The notes: generated from the sequence alone by a model not told the origin. Positions 8,316-17,415 are shown, counted from the stretch's first letter. The stretch: 64,000 nucleotides of DNA from JAHRAW01 sp965212085 (GCA_965212085.1 OZ243042.1:124001-188000), one strand, 5' to 3'. Program-made: numbers and translations.

Positions 8316-10646
8316 ATGATGCCCTCTAAAATCTCCGCGCTGCTGCGCGAAGTCGGACTGATCGTTTTAATGGCGGTGATCGTGTACCTCGCGCTCGCCT
8401 TGTTCACCTATTCCGCCGACGACCCCGGGCCGACCCACACCGGCAGCGGCGGCGACATCGCCAACCTCGGCGGCAAGGTCGGGGCGTGGTTCGCCGACTT
8501 GATGTTCACCGCCTTCGGGCGCATGGCGTGGCTGTTCCTGTTGTTGTTGTGCGCCTTCGGGTGGCGCGTTCACCGCCACCGCGAACTGCGGCAGTACGGC
8601 CACTGGAGCCGCTTGTTTCCGTTCAGCGGGTTCGTGCTTTCGATGGTGGGCGCCTGCGGCCTTGAACAACTCTATTTTCCCTTCGCCGGCGTCAGTCCGC
8701 AAAGCCCCTTCAACGCCGGCGGCATCATCGGCCAGTACGCCGCCGCCGGGCTGGCGGCCAACTTCGGCGTGCTCGGCGCCACGGTGATTTTCATCGCCCT
8801 GTTCATCACCGGCGTCACCCTCGCCGCCCACGTGTCGTGGTTCAACCTCATGGACCGCATCGGCTATCAGGCGTTCGCCGCCGCCGCGTGGCTCAGGGCC
8901 CAGGCCGAGAAGCAGGCCGACCGCAAGGTGGGTGCCAGGGTGCGCCGCCGGCGGCTTGTGGCGGTCGGGAAAATCCGCGCCGAGCTCAGCGAACGCAAGC
9001 CGCCGAACATCGCCCCGCGCATTCAAGCGACCCCGGAAGGCGAGCGCAAGCAGCACGAACGCCAGCGCAAACTGTTTCCCGACCCGGTGGCGGGCGGCGA
9101 GTTGCCGGCGTTGTCGTTGCTCGACCCGCCGGCCACCAACCACGCCGGTTATTCCCGAGACGAACTGGAGTCCATGTCGCAACTTCTGGTGAAAAAACTC
9201 AAGGATTTCAACGTCGAGATCGTGGTGGATGCGGTGCAGCCGGGGCCGGTGATCACGCGCTTTGAGGTTGAACCGGCGCCGGGCATCAAGGCCAGCCAGA
9301 TCGTCGGGCTGTCCCGTGACCTGGCGCGTTCGCTGTCGGTGGAGAGCGTGCGGGTGGTGGACAACATCGCCGGCAAGACCGTGATCGGCATCGAAATTCC
9401 CAACCAAAGCCGGGAAGTGGTGCGGCTCGTGGAGGGCCTGTCTTCCCGTGAATACGAGAAGAGCGCCTCGCCCGTGACGCTGGTGCTGGGCAAGGACATC
9501 GCCGGCAACCCGGTGATCACCGACCTGATGAAAATGCCCCACGTGCTGATCGCCGGCACCACCGGTTCCGGCAAGTCGGTGTGCGTCAACGCGCTGATTC
9601 TGAGCATCGTGTACAAGGCTACGCCGGAGCAGGTTCGGCTGATCATGGTGGATCCCAAGTTCCTTGAACTGTCGGTGTACGACGGCATTCCCCACCTGCT
9701 GGCGCCGGTGGTCACCGACATGAGCAAGGCCGCCAACGCGCTGCGCTGGTGCATCGGCGAGATGGACCGGCGCTTTCGGGTGATGGCGGCCATCAAGGTC
9801 CGCAACATCGCCGGCTACAACAAGAAGGTGGCCGACGCCATCGCCGCCGGCGCGCCGCTCGCGGATCCGTTGAACGACGGGGACGGCGGGGACGGCGGGG
9901 ACGGCGGGGACGGCGGGAGTGATGAGGGCGGGGCGGACGGGGCGCAGCCGCAGGCCGAACTGCTGGGCGAGTTGCCCTATATCGTGGTGATCGTGGACGA
10001 ACTCGCCGACCTGATGATGGTGGTGGGCAAGAAGATCGAGGAGATCATCATCCGCATCGCCCAGCGCGCCCGCGCCGCCGGCATTCACCTGGTGCTGGCC
10101 ACCCAGCGTCCGTCGGTGGACGTGGTCACCGGCCTAATCAAGGCCAACGTGCCGACCCGCATCGCGTTTCAGGTTTCATCGCGGGCCGACTCGCGCACCG
10201 TGATTGACCAGATGGGCGCCGAGCAACTGCTGGGGCAAGGCGATATGCTGTTTCTGCCGCCGGGCACCGGCTTCACCCAGCGCGTGCACGGCTCGTTCGT
10301 GTCCGACGACGAAGTCGCGCAGGTGGTGGCGCACCTCAAAAGCGGCGCCGCGCCGGTGTACCTTGATGAAATCACCGACGGCGGCGGCGAAGGCGGGTGG
10401 TCGGACAACGGCGCGTTTTCCGAAGGAGACGGCGAGGCCGATCCGTTGTACGACGAGGCGGTGCAGTTCGTGACCCAAAGCCGCCGGGCTTCCATTTCAT
10501 CGCTGCAACGCGCGCTGCGGGTCGGCTATAACCGCGCCGCGCGGATGATCGAGACCATGGAAGAGGCCGGCGTGGTCAGCCCGTCGGATAACGGCAAGCG
10601 CGAAGTGCTGGCGGCATCATCGCCGCCGCCGCCGGATTCGGAATAA
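8316..10646 (+). CDS. ftsK: DNA translocase FtsK
   Basis: 776 residues from the ATG at 8316 (an upstream in-frame start at 8268 is possible). Four to five N-terminal membrane helices (about 10-175) target the septum. A basic linker is followed by the motor domain: Walker A GTTGSGKS (about 414-421), MVDPKFLELSVYDGIPHLLAPV, and Walker B with YIVVIVDELADLM (about 554-566). The C-terminal winged-helix gamma domain (about 708-770, DEAVQFVTQSRRASISSLQRALRVGYNRAARMIE) would read KOPS sites. It resolves chromosome dimers with XerCD. A Gly/Asp-rich insert coded by four 9-bp repeats (9881-9916) sits between the motor subregions, where other FtsKs carry a short Pro-rich loop. Confidence 0.95.
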   Translation: MMPSKISALLREVGLIVLMAVIVYLALALFTYSADDPGPTHTGSGGDIANLGGKVGAWFADLMFTAFGRMAWLFLLLLCAFGWRVHRHRELRQYGHWSRLFPFSGFVLSMVGACGLEQLYFPFAGVSPQSPFNAGGIIGQYAAAGLAANFGVLGATVIFIALFITGVTLAAHVSWFNLMDRIGYQAFAAAAWLRAQAEKQADRKVGARVRRRRLVAVGKIRAELSERKPPNIAPRIQATPEGERKQHERQRKLFPDPVAGGELPALSLLDPPATNHAGYSRDELESMSQLLVKKLKDFNVEIVVDAVQPGPVITRFEVEPAPGIKASQIVGLSRDLARSLSVESVRVVDNIAGKTVIGIEIPNQSREVVRLVEGLSSREYEKSASPVTLVLGKDIAGNPVITDLMKMPHVLIAGTTGSGKSVCVNALILSIVYKATPEQVRLIMVDPKFLELSVYDGIPHLLAPVVTDMSKAANALRWCIGEMDRRFRVMAAIKVRNIAGYNKKVADAIAAGAPLADPLNDGDGGDGGDGGDGGSDEGGADGAQPQAELLGELPYIVVIVDELADLMMVVGKKIEEIIIRIAQRARAAGIHLVLATQRPSVDVVTGLIKANVPTRIAFQVSSRADSRTVIDQMGAEQLLGQGDMLFLPPGTGFTQRVHGSFVSDDEVAQVVAHLKSGAAPVYLDEITDGGGEGGWSDNGAFSEGDGEADPLYDEAVQFVTQSRRASISSLQRALRVGYNRAARMIETMEEAGVVSPSDNGKREVLAASSPPPPDSE
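9881..9916 (+). repeat. 9-bp tandem repeat (4 copies) inside ftsK
   Basis: Four perfect copies of GGACGGCGG encode a (DGG)n-type loop inside the FtsK motor domain, just upstream of the Walker B strand. The unit is a multiple of three, so copy-number changes stay in frame. Confidence 0.9.
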
Positions 10647-10651
10647 ATGAT

Positions 10652-11329
10652 ATGAACCGCGCATCTTTTTTGTCTTCCCGTTGGTTGCCGACCGCGTTAG
10701 TGGCATTGTTGGGCATGGCCCTCGGCGGCCCGGCAACGACCCAAGCCCAAGCCCAGGCCACCAGCCCCGGAATGCAAGCCTTTGAGCGTTTTTTCAACGA
10801 CATCAACACCCTTGAAGCGCGCTTCGCACAGGTGGTGCTGGACGAGAATCTCAACGCCGTGGACGACGGCCAGGGCACGGTGTGGATCAAGCGGCCGGGC
10901 CGCTTTCGCTGGAACTATGAACCCCCGGAAGCCCAGGAAATCGTCGGCGACGGCGAGCGGGTGTGGCTCCACGACATCGCCCTGGAGCAGGTTACGGTGC
11001 GCGATCAGGCCGAGGCTTTGGGGCGCACGCCGGCGATTTTGCTGGCCGGTTCCGGCGACCTCGCGCAAGCCTACGCCATCGAAGACATCGGCACCCAGGG
11101 GCAGGTGGACTGGGTCAACCTCATACCCGAAGATCCCGAAAGCGGTTTCACCGAAGTGCGCATCGGCTTTGAAAACCACCGCCTGCGGCTGATGGAACTG
11201 ATTGACACCCTGGATCAACGCACCCGCATCAGCTTCGTGGATCTCAAAGAAAACGCGCCATTGGCGGAGCGGATTTTCGAGTTTGTGCCGCCCGATGGCA
11301 TAGACGTCATTGACCAGTCCGGTCAATGA
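10652..11329 (+). CDS. lolA: Outer-membrane lipoprotein carrier protein LolA
   Basis: 225 residues, starting 5 bases after ftsK. A Sec signal peptide (about 1-33, ending ATTQAQAQA) precedes the LolA fold: FNDINTLEARFAQ, GTVWIKRPGRFRWNYEPP and DGERVWLHDIALEQVTVR. LolA shuttles lipoproteins across the periplasm from LolCDE to LolB. The ftsK-lolA-serS order is a classic gammaproteobacterial arrangement. The rarA gene that often separates lolA from serS is missing here. Confidence 0.93.
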   Translation: MNRASFLSSRWLPTALVALLGMALGGPATTQAQAQATSPGMQAFERFFNDINTLEARFAQVVLDENLNAVDDGQGTVWIKRPGRFRWNYEPPEAQEIVGDGERVWLHDIALEQVTVRDQAEALGRTPAILLAGSGDLAQAYAIEDIGTQGQVDWVNLIPEDPESGFTEVRIGFENHRLRLMELIDTLDQRTRISFVDLKENAPLAERIFEFVPPDGIDVIDQSGQ

Positions 11330-11364
11330 TTCAAATCACCCGAACCCATCGCGTGAAATAAACG

Positions 11365-12666
11365 ATGCTCGACCCCCGGCGGCTGAAACAAGACCTGGCG
11401 AACACCGCCGAGGTGCTGAAAACCCGCAACTACGAACTCGACGTTGCGCGCCTCAACGCCCTTGAACAGGCGCGGCGAAAACTCCAGGGCGAGACCGAAG
11501 CCTTGCAAGCCGAGCGCAACCTCGCCTCCAAAGCCATTGGCGCGGCCAAAGCCAAAGGGGAGGACGCCGGGGGCGGGGTCAAGGAGTTGTTGGATTCCAT
11601 GGCCGCCCTGGGAGAGCGCCTCAAAACCGGCCAGTCAAAACTCGCCGAAGTGCAGGGCGAGTTGCACGACCTGCTGAGCGACATCCCGAACCTGCCCCAC
11701 CCCAGCGTGCCCGTGGGCGGCGACGAAAACGACAACGAAGAGATTCGACGCTGGGGCGAGCCGCGGGCGTTCGACTTCACGCCTTTGGATCACGTTGACC
11801 TCGGCAACGGCCTCGGCATGATGGACTTTGACGCCGCCGCCGGCCTCGCCGGTTCGCGCTTCGTGGTGCTGCACACCGGCCTCGCCCGGCTGCACCGCGC
11901 CCTCGCCCAGTTCATGCTCGACCTGCACACCCGCGAGCACGGTTATGAAGAGACCATCGTGCCGGTGCTGGTCAACCCCCAAACCCTGTATGGAACCGGG
12001 CAGCTGCCCAAGTTCGCCGACGACCAGTTCGCGACCCGTGATGAGCCGCCCTGGTACCTGACCCCCACCGCCGAAGTGCCGCTCACCAACCTGGTGGCCG
12101 GGCGCATCGTCGAGGCCGCGGAGCTGCCCATTCGCAAGGTCGCCCACACCCCGTGTTTCCGCCGCGAGGCCGGCTCCTACGGCAAGGACACCAGGGGCAT
12201 GATCCGCCAGCACCAGTTTGAAAAAGTGGAACTCGTGCATATCGTTGCCCCGGCGCACTCCTGGGAGACGCTGGAGACGCTGACCGCCGACGCCGAAGCG
12301 GTCCTGCAAAAACTCGACTTGCCCTACCGGGTGCTGACCCTGTGCACCGGCGACATGGGCTTCAGCGCCGCCAAAACCTACGACCTGGAAGTGTGGATTC
12401 CGAGCCAGAACCGCTACCGGGAAATCTCATCGTGCAGCAACTGCGAAGGCTTTCAGGCGCGGCGCATGAAGGCCCGCTGGCGCAACCCCGAAAGCGGCAA
12501 ACCGGAGCCCCTGCACACCCTCAACGGCTCCGGCGTGGCGGTGGGCCGCGCGCTGGTGGCGGTGATGGAAAACTGCCAGACCGCCGCCGGCGGCATCAAA
12601 ATCCCCGAAGCGCTGGCGCCCTATATGGGCGGATGCGCGGAAATAAAGCGGCCGGGGGGCTTGTAG
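11365..12666 (+). CDS. serS: Serine-tRNA ligase
   Basis: 433 residues, the normal length. An N-terminal antiparallel coiled coil (about 30-105) binds the long variable arm of tRNA-Ser. The class II catalytic core has motif 2 (CFRREAGSYGKDTRGMIRQHQFEKVEL, about 264-290) and motif 3 (LNGSGVAVGRALVAVMEN, about 386-403). The stop codon TAG and the last Leu codon lie within the dispersed repeat that begins at 12661, so the repeat supplies the end of the gene. Confidence 0.97.
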   Translation: MLDPRRLKQDLANTAEVLKTRNYELDVARLNALEQARRKLQGETEALQAERNLASKAIGAAKAKGEDAGGGVKELLDSMAALGERLKTGQSKLAEVQGELHDLLSDIPNLPHPSVPVGGDENDNEEIRRWGEPRAFDFTPLDHVDLGNGLGMMDFDAAAGLAGSRFVVLHTGLARLHRALAQFMLDLHTREHGYEETIVPVLVNPQTLYGTGQLPKFADDQFATRDEPPWYLTPTAEVPLTNLVAGRIVEAAELPIRKVAHTPCFRREAGSYGKDTRGMIRQHQFEKVELVHIVAPAHSWETLETLTADAEAVLQKLDLPYRVLTLCTGDMGFSAAKTYDLEVWIPSQNRYREISSCSNCEGFQARRMKARWRNPESGKPEPLHTLNGSGVAVGRALVAVMENCQTAAGGIKIPEALAPYMGGCAEIKRPGGL

Positions 12667-12712
12667 ATGTTCACTAATTCACTGTCAAATGCGGACAGGT
12701 CGCGACCTGTCC
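12661..12712 (-). repeat. Composite repeat: module A plus perfect 20-bp palindrome
   Basis: On the minus strand this reads as a perfect palindrome (GGACAGGTCGCGACCTGTCC, 12693-12712) followed by module A (GTGAATTAGTGAACATCTAC, 12663-12682). This is the same order as at 4280-4331 and 41788-41841. It overlaps the serS stop codon. The stretch from 12713 to 12940 has no gene. It holds GC-rich hairpins (a GCGGCGC/GCGCCGC stem near 12789-12820), an inverted-repeat arm at 12842 and a second palindrome at 12908. Confidence 0.85.
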
Positions 12713-12841
12713 CTACGCCCCAACCCCCGCGTCGCCGTTCAAACCCTTCCGGCGTTAGCCGGACTGTCGCGCACAGGGATGTGCGCGCGGCGCTGGAAAC
12801 AGGAGTTTCCCCGCGCCGCAAGGGGGGTCTGCGGGGGGTCT

Positions 12842-12868
12842 CCCCCCGCAAATGCGCGTTACGCGCAC
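12842..12868 (+). repeat. Left arm of 27-bp inverted repeat flanking the autotransporter locus
   Basis: The 27 bases here (six C, then GCAAATGCGCGT, then TACGCGCAC) are the reverse complement of 16305-16331 with one mismatch. The two arms bracket the autotransporter gene and its start region. Confidence 0.8.
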
Positions 12869-12907
12869 AAAATTCCAGCCTCCGTTCAAACCCGTGCGGC
12901 GTTGTAG

Positions 12908-12927
12908 GGACAGGTCGCGACCTGTCC
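12908..12927. repeat. Perfect 20-bp palindrome copy
   Basis: GGACAGGTCGCGACCTGTCC, identical to the copy at 12693-12712, lies 14 bases beyond the 3' end of the autotransporter gene. It could form a hairpin on either strand, but no T-run follows. Confidence 0.9.
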
Positions 12928-12940
12928 TTGCCAATCTGAT

Positions 12941-15900
12941 TTAGAAGTGCAGCGAACCGGTCAATCGGATGTTGTGGCCGATGTCGTTGTCATCCTGTTC
13001 GGTGCGTTCGCCGGTCAACTCCAATCGCAAGCCGCGCTTGCTCCATTTGCCGAGGGCATTGGAGAAGTCCATTCCCATCTTTTGACTGCGCCCGTCTGCT
13101 GTCCAGCCGGGTTCCAGCGTAAAAGTTACCCCACGGCCTTGCACGCCGGAGTCCAGCCGTGCCTGCAAACTGGCTTCCCATTCTTCGTAGTCTTCCGCCT
13201 CATGCGCCACCAGGAAAGTGGTTTTCCCCTGTACGCTCAAACCATTCACCGGGTTGGTGTAGTTGAAGCCCAATCCCACATCCGCACCGCCGCCTTGTTC
13301 GGCGTCGCCGTCATCCCAGCGTAGGCCGAGTTCCCAGTTCGGGGTGAATCGGGCACCGGTGGCGGATATTTCGCCGGGGGCGCGGCCTTGTATGGCGGCG
13401 CGCAGGCGTTGGGCATTTGCATCCACTGCCGGCAGGTCGGTGGCCTCGTCGGCATCGGATTCCAGTTCCACGGCAAAGGCGCTGGCTTTCCACGACCATT
13501 CGCTGCGTTTGTACGTGGTCAGGTCACCGGAGATGCCGAGGGCGATCATTTGCATATCAATATCTACTTCGGTGGTCTCGTCATCGCCGTCTGTGGACAG
13601 TTCGGCATCGCCTTCGCCGTAGCCGAGCATGGCCCAGGCGGTGGTGGTGTCATTTGCTTGCCATTGGATGTAGGGGAGGATGCTGGTCAGGTCGGCTTCC
13701 AAATCGCCTTGGGCTTCGTCGGTGGCGTCGTCGTAGTCCACTTCGCCATCGCTTTGGGAGATGGCGAGGCCGAGGCGGGTGCCGGTGGGGGTTTGGTAGT
13801 CCATGCCGAGGTAGGCTGAGGTTACGTCTCCGTCTTGTTCAAAGTCGTCTTCGGGTTTGCCGTCGAAGTTGGTGGTGGTGGCGCGTGCCCAGAGGCTCCA
13901 GCCGGAGGTGGCGGTGCCGTCGTCATTGAGATTGAAGTGGAACGCGCTTTTCATCAACAGGTCTTTGGCGGACATTGTGGTGGTGTTCGCTGGATTCCCG
14001 ATACGATGAAAAACATGGTCGCTATCGCTCCCTGTTTTTCTATCGTTCGGGAATGACACCGAGGGTGATTTGTGTTTTTGTGGGTATGACGCCGAGGGCG
14101 TGTTAACAACGCTGTCGTCATTCTCGAGCGTTAGTGTCCGTTGCCGCGTTAGCGGCTTACGGACACTTGCGACTCGGGAATCCAGGGTTTGGGCGGGGGT
14201 GTTGGTCGCTAACTCAAACTTGTGCCCGCCTATTGTGAAGTGGCTGGTGTTTGCGCGTCCGGCGGGGGTGGAGAGGTAGTCTTCAAATACGCCTACCGTG
14301 CCGGTGGCAAAGGCGCGGCCAAACGCCGCCAAAGTCTTTTCCAAAGCGCGTTCGGATGTGTTGCGGCCTACCTGGACGGTGAGCGTTTCGGTGACGGTGT
14401 TCGGCGGGGTGCTGTCGTCGGAGACGGTGAGTTCAAACTCCAGGGTGGTGCGCTCATCCGGGGTGGTGAAGGTGAAGGTGGCGGGGTCGGCGTCGGTGTC
14501 CGTGATCTCCGGGTTCGGCTGTCCGCCGTCGGTGGCGGTGTGCGCCCACAGGAAGGTCAGGGGCTGGCCTGCCGGGTCGTTGCTGCCGGTGGCGTCCAGG
14601 GTTACGGTGGCGCCTTCGTCCACGGTCATGCGCGGGCCGCCGGCGAAGACGACTTCCGGCGGGTCATCGGCGATGGTGATGGTGAAAGTCAGGCGGGCGG
14701 GGTCGGCGTCGTTGTCGGTGGCGGTGTAGGTGTAGGGTACTGCCCTTTGCTCGGTGGTGGGGGTGGTGCCGCTCAAAACGCGCGTGGTGTCGTCAAAGGT
14801 CAGGCCGGTGGGCGGGGTCGGGGTGAGGGTGTAGGTCAAGGTGCCATCGCCGCCGGTGGCTTCCGGCAGGGTGAGGTCGGTGATGGCGGTCTCGGGGAGG
14901 TAGGTTTGGTCGGCGATGGTGGTGGCGCCGAAGGTTGGCATGAGGTCGGTGATGGCGATGGTGAAGGACAGGGTGTCGGCGTCGGTGGCCGCTTGGTTGG
15001 CGTCTGCGTCGGTGACGGTGTAGGTGTAGGTGGTTGCGGCTTGGCCGGTGGTGGGGGTGCCGTCCAATACGCGGGTGGCGGGGGTGAAGGTCAGGCCGTC
15101 TGGCAGGGTTGCGGTGATGGCGTAGGACAAGGTGCCGTTGCCGTCGGTGGCGGTGGGCAGGGTTACGCTGACGGCGGTGCCGGCGGCGTAGGTTTGGGGG
15201 GTGATGGTGGTGGTGCCGAAGGTTGGGGTGCGGTCCGAGTCGGTGGCGCCACGGATGGTGATGGTGACCACGGCGGTGGCCGGGGTGGTGCCGTCATCGG
15301 CGGCGGTCAGGGTGAAGGTGTCCGTCAGGGTTTCGCCGTCGTTGAGGGCGTCCACGGCGGGGTTGGTGTTGTCGAGGGTGTAGATCCACTGATTTAGTAG
15401 CCCGGAGGAATCTTCGGGCCTTGTGGTGAAGGTGCCGTAGGTGGTGGGCATATCGGTTACTTCCACAAGCAGGAGGTTGGTGACGACACCACGCGTGACC
15501 TGCACTTCGTCGGAGTCGGACAAGGCACTTCTGCTGCCATCCTCCAAAACCGCGCCGGTGAGCGCGTCGGGGTCGCTTCCCGGGGCGACAATCCTCGTCG
15601 GATCGGTGGATCCCTGGATGTTAATGGTGATGGTGGCGGTGACGGCGCCGGCTTGTGCTCCGCTGGTCTGATTGGCCTCTACGGTAAAGGTGTCGGTGAG
15701 CGTCTCGCCGTCGTCCAACCCATTCACGTCGGTATTGTCGTTGTCCAGCGTGTAGGTGATTATGCCTGTTCTGGTGAAAGTGTCACCGGTTGTTGTACTT
15801 ACAAAATGACGAAGCACGAAGTTTCCGTATTGGCCCGGCGTATCCTGTGTCGTGAAAGAACCGGTTTGCAGGCTTCCCACACTCCCGAGGCCCAGGCTGG

Positions 15901-16179
15901 CGCTCACCGTATTGGGTGAGGCATCTTCGGTGATGGAGTAGGTGAGGGTGGCATTGCTCGGGTCGTAGATTTGCGCCGAGGCGTGCTGGGCGGGGATGAG
16001 GGTGAGGGCGAGGAGGGTGAGGGCGGTGAGGAGTGCGCCGTTAGTGGTCAGGCGTGATTTTTTCCGTGAAGGGGGGGGGGGGGGGGGGCAGGAATGGCCG
16101 CCGGGACGCCGGCAGAGACGCCCAAAGGCGTGGTTTTATGCGGGTTTTGGGTGTTTTTGGTTATGGAACGGGGGAACAT
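12941..16179 (-). CDS. Phase-variable autotransporter with VCBS/Ig-like passenger
   Basis: The uninterrupted ORF runs from 15907 (GTG) or, without any stop, from about 16072 down to 12941. The segment 16070-15960 encodes a good signal peptide (basic RKKSR, hydrophobic LLTALTLLALTLIPA, cleavage near QHASA) but has no ATG. The only strong start is the ATG at 16179, six bases after AGGAGG (16191-16186). It reads 31 codons into a run of 18 C residues and, as assembled, leaves the signal-peptide frame. With 16 or 19 C residues the frames join, giving about 1079 residues when the tract is 19. The passenger has VCBS-like repeats (LNDGETLTDTFT), two He_PIG-type Ig-like repeats and a PKD-like domain. 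A roughly 300-residue C-terminal beta-barrel ends in LTGSLHF, the aromatic-terminated strand of outer-membrane proteins. Dispersed repeats are translated within the linker (see 13991 and 14115). Confidence 0.75.
13991..14058 (+). repeat. Family C palindromic element, in frame inside the autotransporter
   Basis: The copy starts TGGATTCCCGATACGATGAA and ends TATCGTTCGGGAATGAC, so the ends are inverted repeats. Related copies lie outside genes at 17906-17970 and, inverted, at 41548-41611. Here the element is read in frame (residues about 617-639 of the 988-residue ORF), giving FPNDRKTGSDSDHVFHRIGNP. Confidence 0.85.
14115..14187 (+). repeat. Family B palindromic element, in frame inside the autotransporter
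   Basis: The outer ends CATTCTCGAG/CTCGGGAATCC and the inner arms AGTGTCCG/CGGACACT form a long imperfect hairpin. Copies outside genes are at 30449-30520 and, inverted, at 41640-41714; a half copy is at 24895. On the minus strand it encodes part of the autotransporter linker, including LDSRVASVRKPLTRQRTLTLEN. Confidence 0.85.
16071..16088 (+). repeat. Homopolymer tract of 18 G (poly-C in the autotransporter frame)
   Basis: The tract lies between the strong AGGAGG/ATG start at 16179 and the signal-peptide codons. Changing its length by one or two bases joins or separates the two frames, as in slipped-strand phase variation. Confidence 0.85.
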
Positions 16180-16304
16180 GATAAGCCTCCTGAAAGGGGG
16201 GTGTTTGGTTGGAATTGCCGGGTTGGGTTGTGCCAAATTTGGGGGAGTATAGCAGAAGTCGGGGGAATGATACCCCCAAAGTGGGCGGAATATGGCGGGG
16301 TTGG

Positions 16305-16331
16305 GTGCGCGTGACGCGCATTTGCGGGGGG
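16305..16331 (+). repeat. Right arm of 27-bp inverted repeat flanking the autotransporter locus
   Basis: It matches the reverse complement of 12842-12868 at 26 of 27 positions. It lies about 110 bases upstream of the autotransporter ribosome-binding site. The stretch 16192-16396 has no recognisable gene. It holds this arm and a G-rich sequence with GGGGG/CCCCC pairs near 16250-16280. Confidence 0.8.
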
Positions 16332-16396
16332 CGGCGTAAGGAAAGGCGGGGTATTGCGGTTTTGACGCGAGGTTTCGGGGTGTGGGGCGGCGGGCG

Positions 16397-17359
16397 TCAA
16401 TCCGCTGCTTGGCGGGCTGCGATTTTTTCGGTGTGTGCATCTTTTTGGTAAAAGCCGTCAAGGTTGATGATGACCACGCCGGCGATGGCGATCAGCCCGC
16501 CGACCAGCATGTTGGCGGTCAGGCGTTCGCCGAGAAAGATGATGCCGCCGGCGACCGTGGATACCGGCACCAGCAGCAGGAACGGCATCATGCGGCTGAC
16601 CGGGTAGATGCCGAGCAGCCGGTACCACATCGCATAACCGAGGGCGGTCATGACCACGCCGAGGTAGAGCACCGCCGACCACGCCGCCGCAGACGCGGTG
16701 GCGATGGCGGTGAGTTGGCCGGATTCAAACAATGCCGAGGCGATAAAAAGTTGCGGCGTCCCCAGCACCGCGAGCCACGTGAGCAGCACGAAGCCGCCGA
16801 TGGGTTTTTTGTTTTGGTTGTTCGCGGGTTTTGTGCCGGCGTCATTATCATCGGCTTCGTCATTGCCCAGCCCCAGGCGCTTGACCATCACCTGCCCCAT
16901 GGCAAACGTCAACGCGCCGCCGAGGACCATCAGCACGTGCGCGAAACTGCCGGACAGGCGCGGTTCGCCGGCGATGATCCCGGCGCCGATGAACGCCAGC
17001 AGCATGCCGCAAAACTGCCGCAGGTTCATGCGGTCGCCCAGCCACAGCCACGCCAGCAATACGCCGAACGGCGCTTCCAGGTTCAGCAGCAACGCCGCGG
17101 TTGAGGCGTCAATGCCCCACAATCCGGTATGGGTCAGGGCGTTTTGGATGGTCACGCCCACCAGCGCGGCCCAAAAAATCGCCGGCAGCAGCGGCCACGG
17201 CGGGCGGAAAAACCACACCAGGCAAGCCGCCGCCAGCGCGAAGCGTAGCGCCATCAGCAGGATCGGCGGAAAGTGCGCCATCCCCGCCTTGGCCACCACC
17301 ACGCCCATGCCCCAGATAAGCATGATGACGACCGCGAGCAGGATGTCGGCGGGTTTCAT
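16397..17359 (-). CDS. EamA/DMT-family inner-membrane exporter
   Basis: 320 residues with about ten hydrophobic helices in two EamA repeats (about 4-135 and 190-300), typical of drug/metabolite transporters. A charged Asn/Asp/Lys-rich loop (about 170-190) joins the halves. The start motif MKPADILLAVVIMLIWG resembles the amino-acid exporter EamA/YdeD group. No Shine-Dalgarno is visible: the 23-base C run (17390-17368) occupies the place just upstream of the start. The substrate is unknown; cysteine or O-acetylserine-type metabolites are known for relatives. Confidence 0.8.
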   Translation of the reverse strand: MKPADILLAVVIMLIWGMGVVVAKAGMAHFPPILLMALRFALAAACLVWFFRPPWPLLPAIFWAALVGVTIQNALTHTGLWGIDASTAALLLNLEAPFGVLLAWLWLGDRMNLRQFCGMLLAFIGAGIIAGEPRLSGSFAHVLMVLGGALTFAMGQVMVKRLGLGNDEADDNDAGTKPANNQNKKPIGGFVLLTWLAVLGTPQLFIASALFESGQLTAIATASAAAWSAVLYLGVVMTALGYAMWYRLLGIYPVSRMMPFLLLVPVSTVAGGIIFLGERLTANMLVGGLIAIAGVVIINLDGFYQKDAHTEKIAARQAAD

Positions 17360-17367
17360 TTGGATGC

Positions 17368-17390
17368 GGGGGGGGGGGGGGGGGGGGGGG
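17368..17390 (+). repeat. Homopolymer tract of 23 G at the start of the exporter gene
   Basis: 23 consecutive G residues lie 8 bases upstream of the exporter start codon (poly-C on the coding strand) and 25 bases downstream of the greA stop. A length change here would alter spacing in the 5' leader rather than the reading frame. Confidence 0.85.
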
Positions 17391-17415
17391 CGACCTGAGC
17401 GGTATGCGTCAACGC

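Noticed and set aside
8296..8316. GGGTTCGACC motif resembling a tRNA T-loop before ftsK
   Set aside because: No acceptor, D or anticodon stems can be formed around it.
9881..9916. Possible CRISPR-like or VNTR array
   Set aside because: Units are 9 bp, contiguous and coding, without spacers.
8367..10088. 573-residue ORF antisense to ftsK
   Set aside because: His/Gly/Arg-rich shadow; ftsK on the sense strand is unambiguous.
14222..15397. 391-residue Gly/Val-rich ORF opposite the autotransporter passenger
   Set aside because: Its repeats are the reverse complement of the VCBS/Ig-like repeat codons.
16048..16461. 137-residue minus-strand ORF ending after the poly-C tract
   Set aside because: Not a separate gene: from the ATG at 16179 it is the out-of-frame reading of the autotransporter start.
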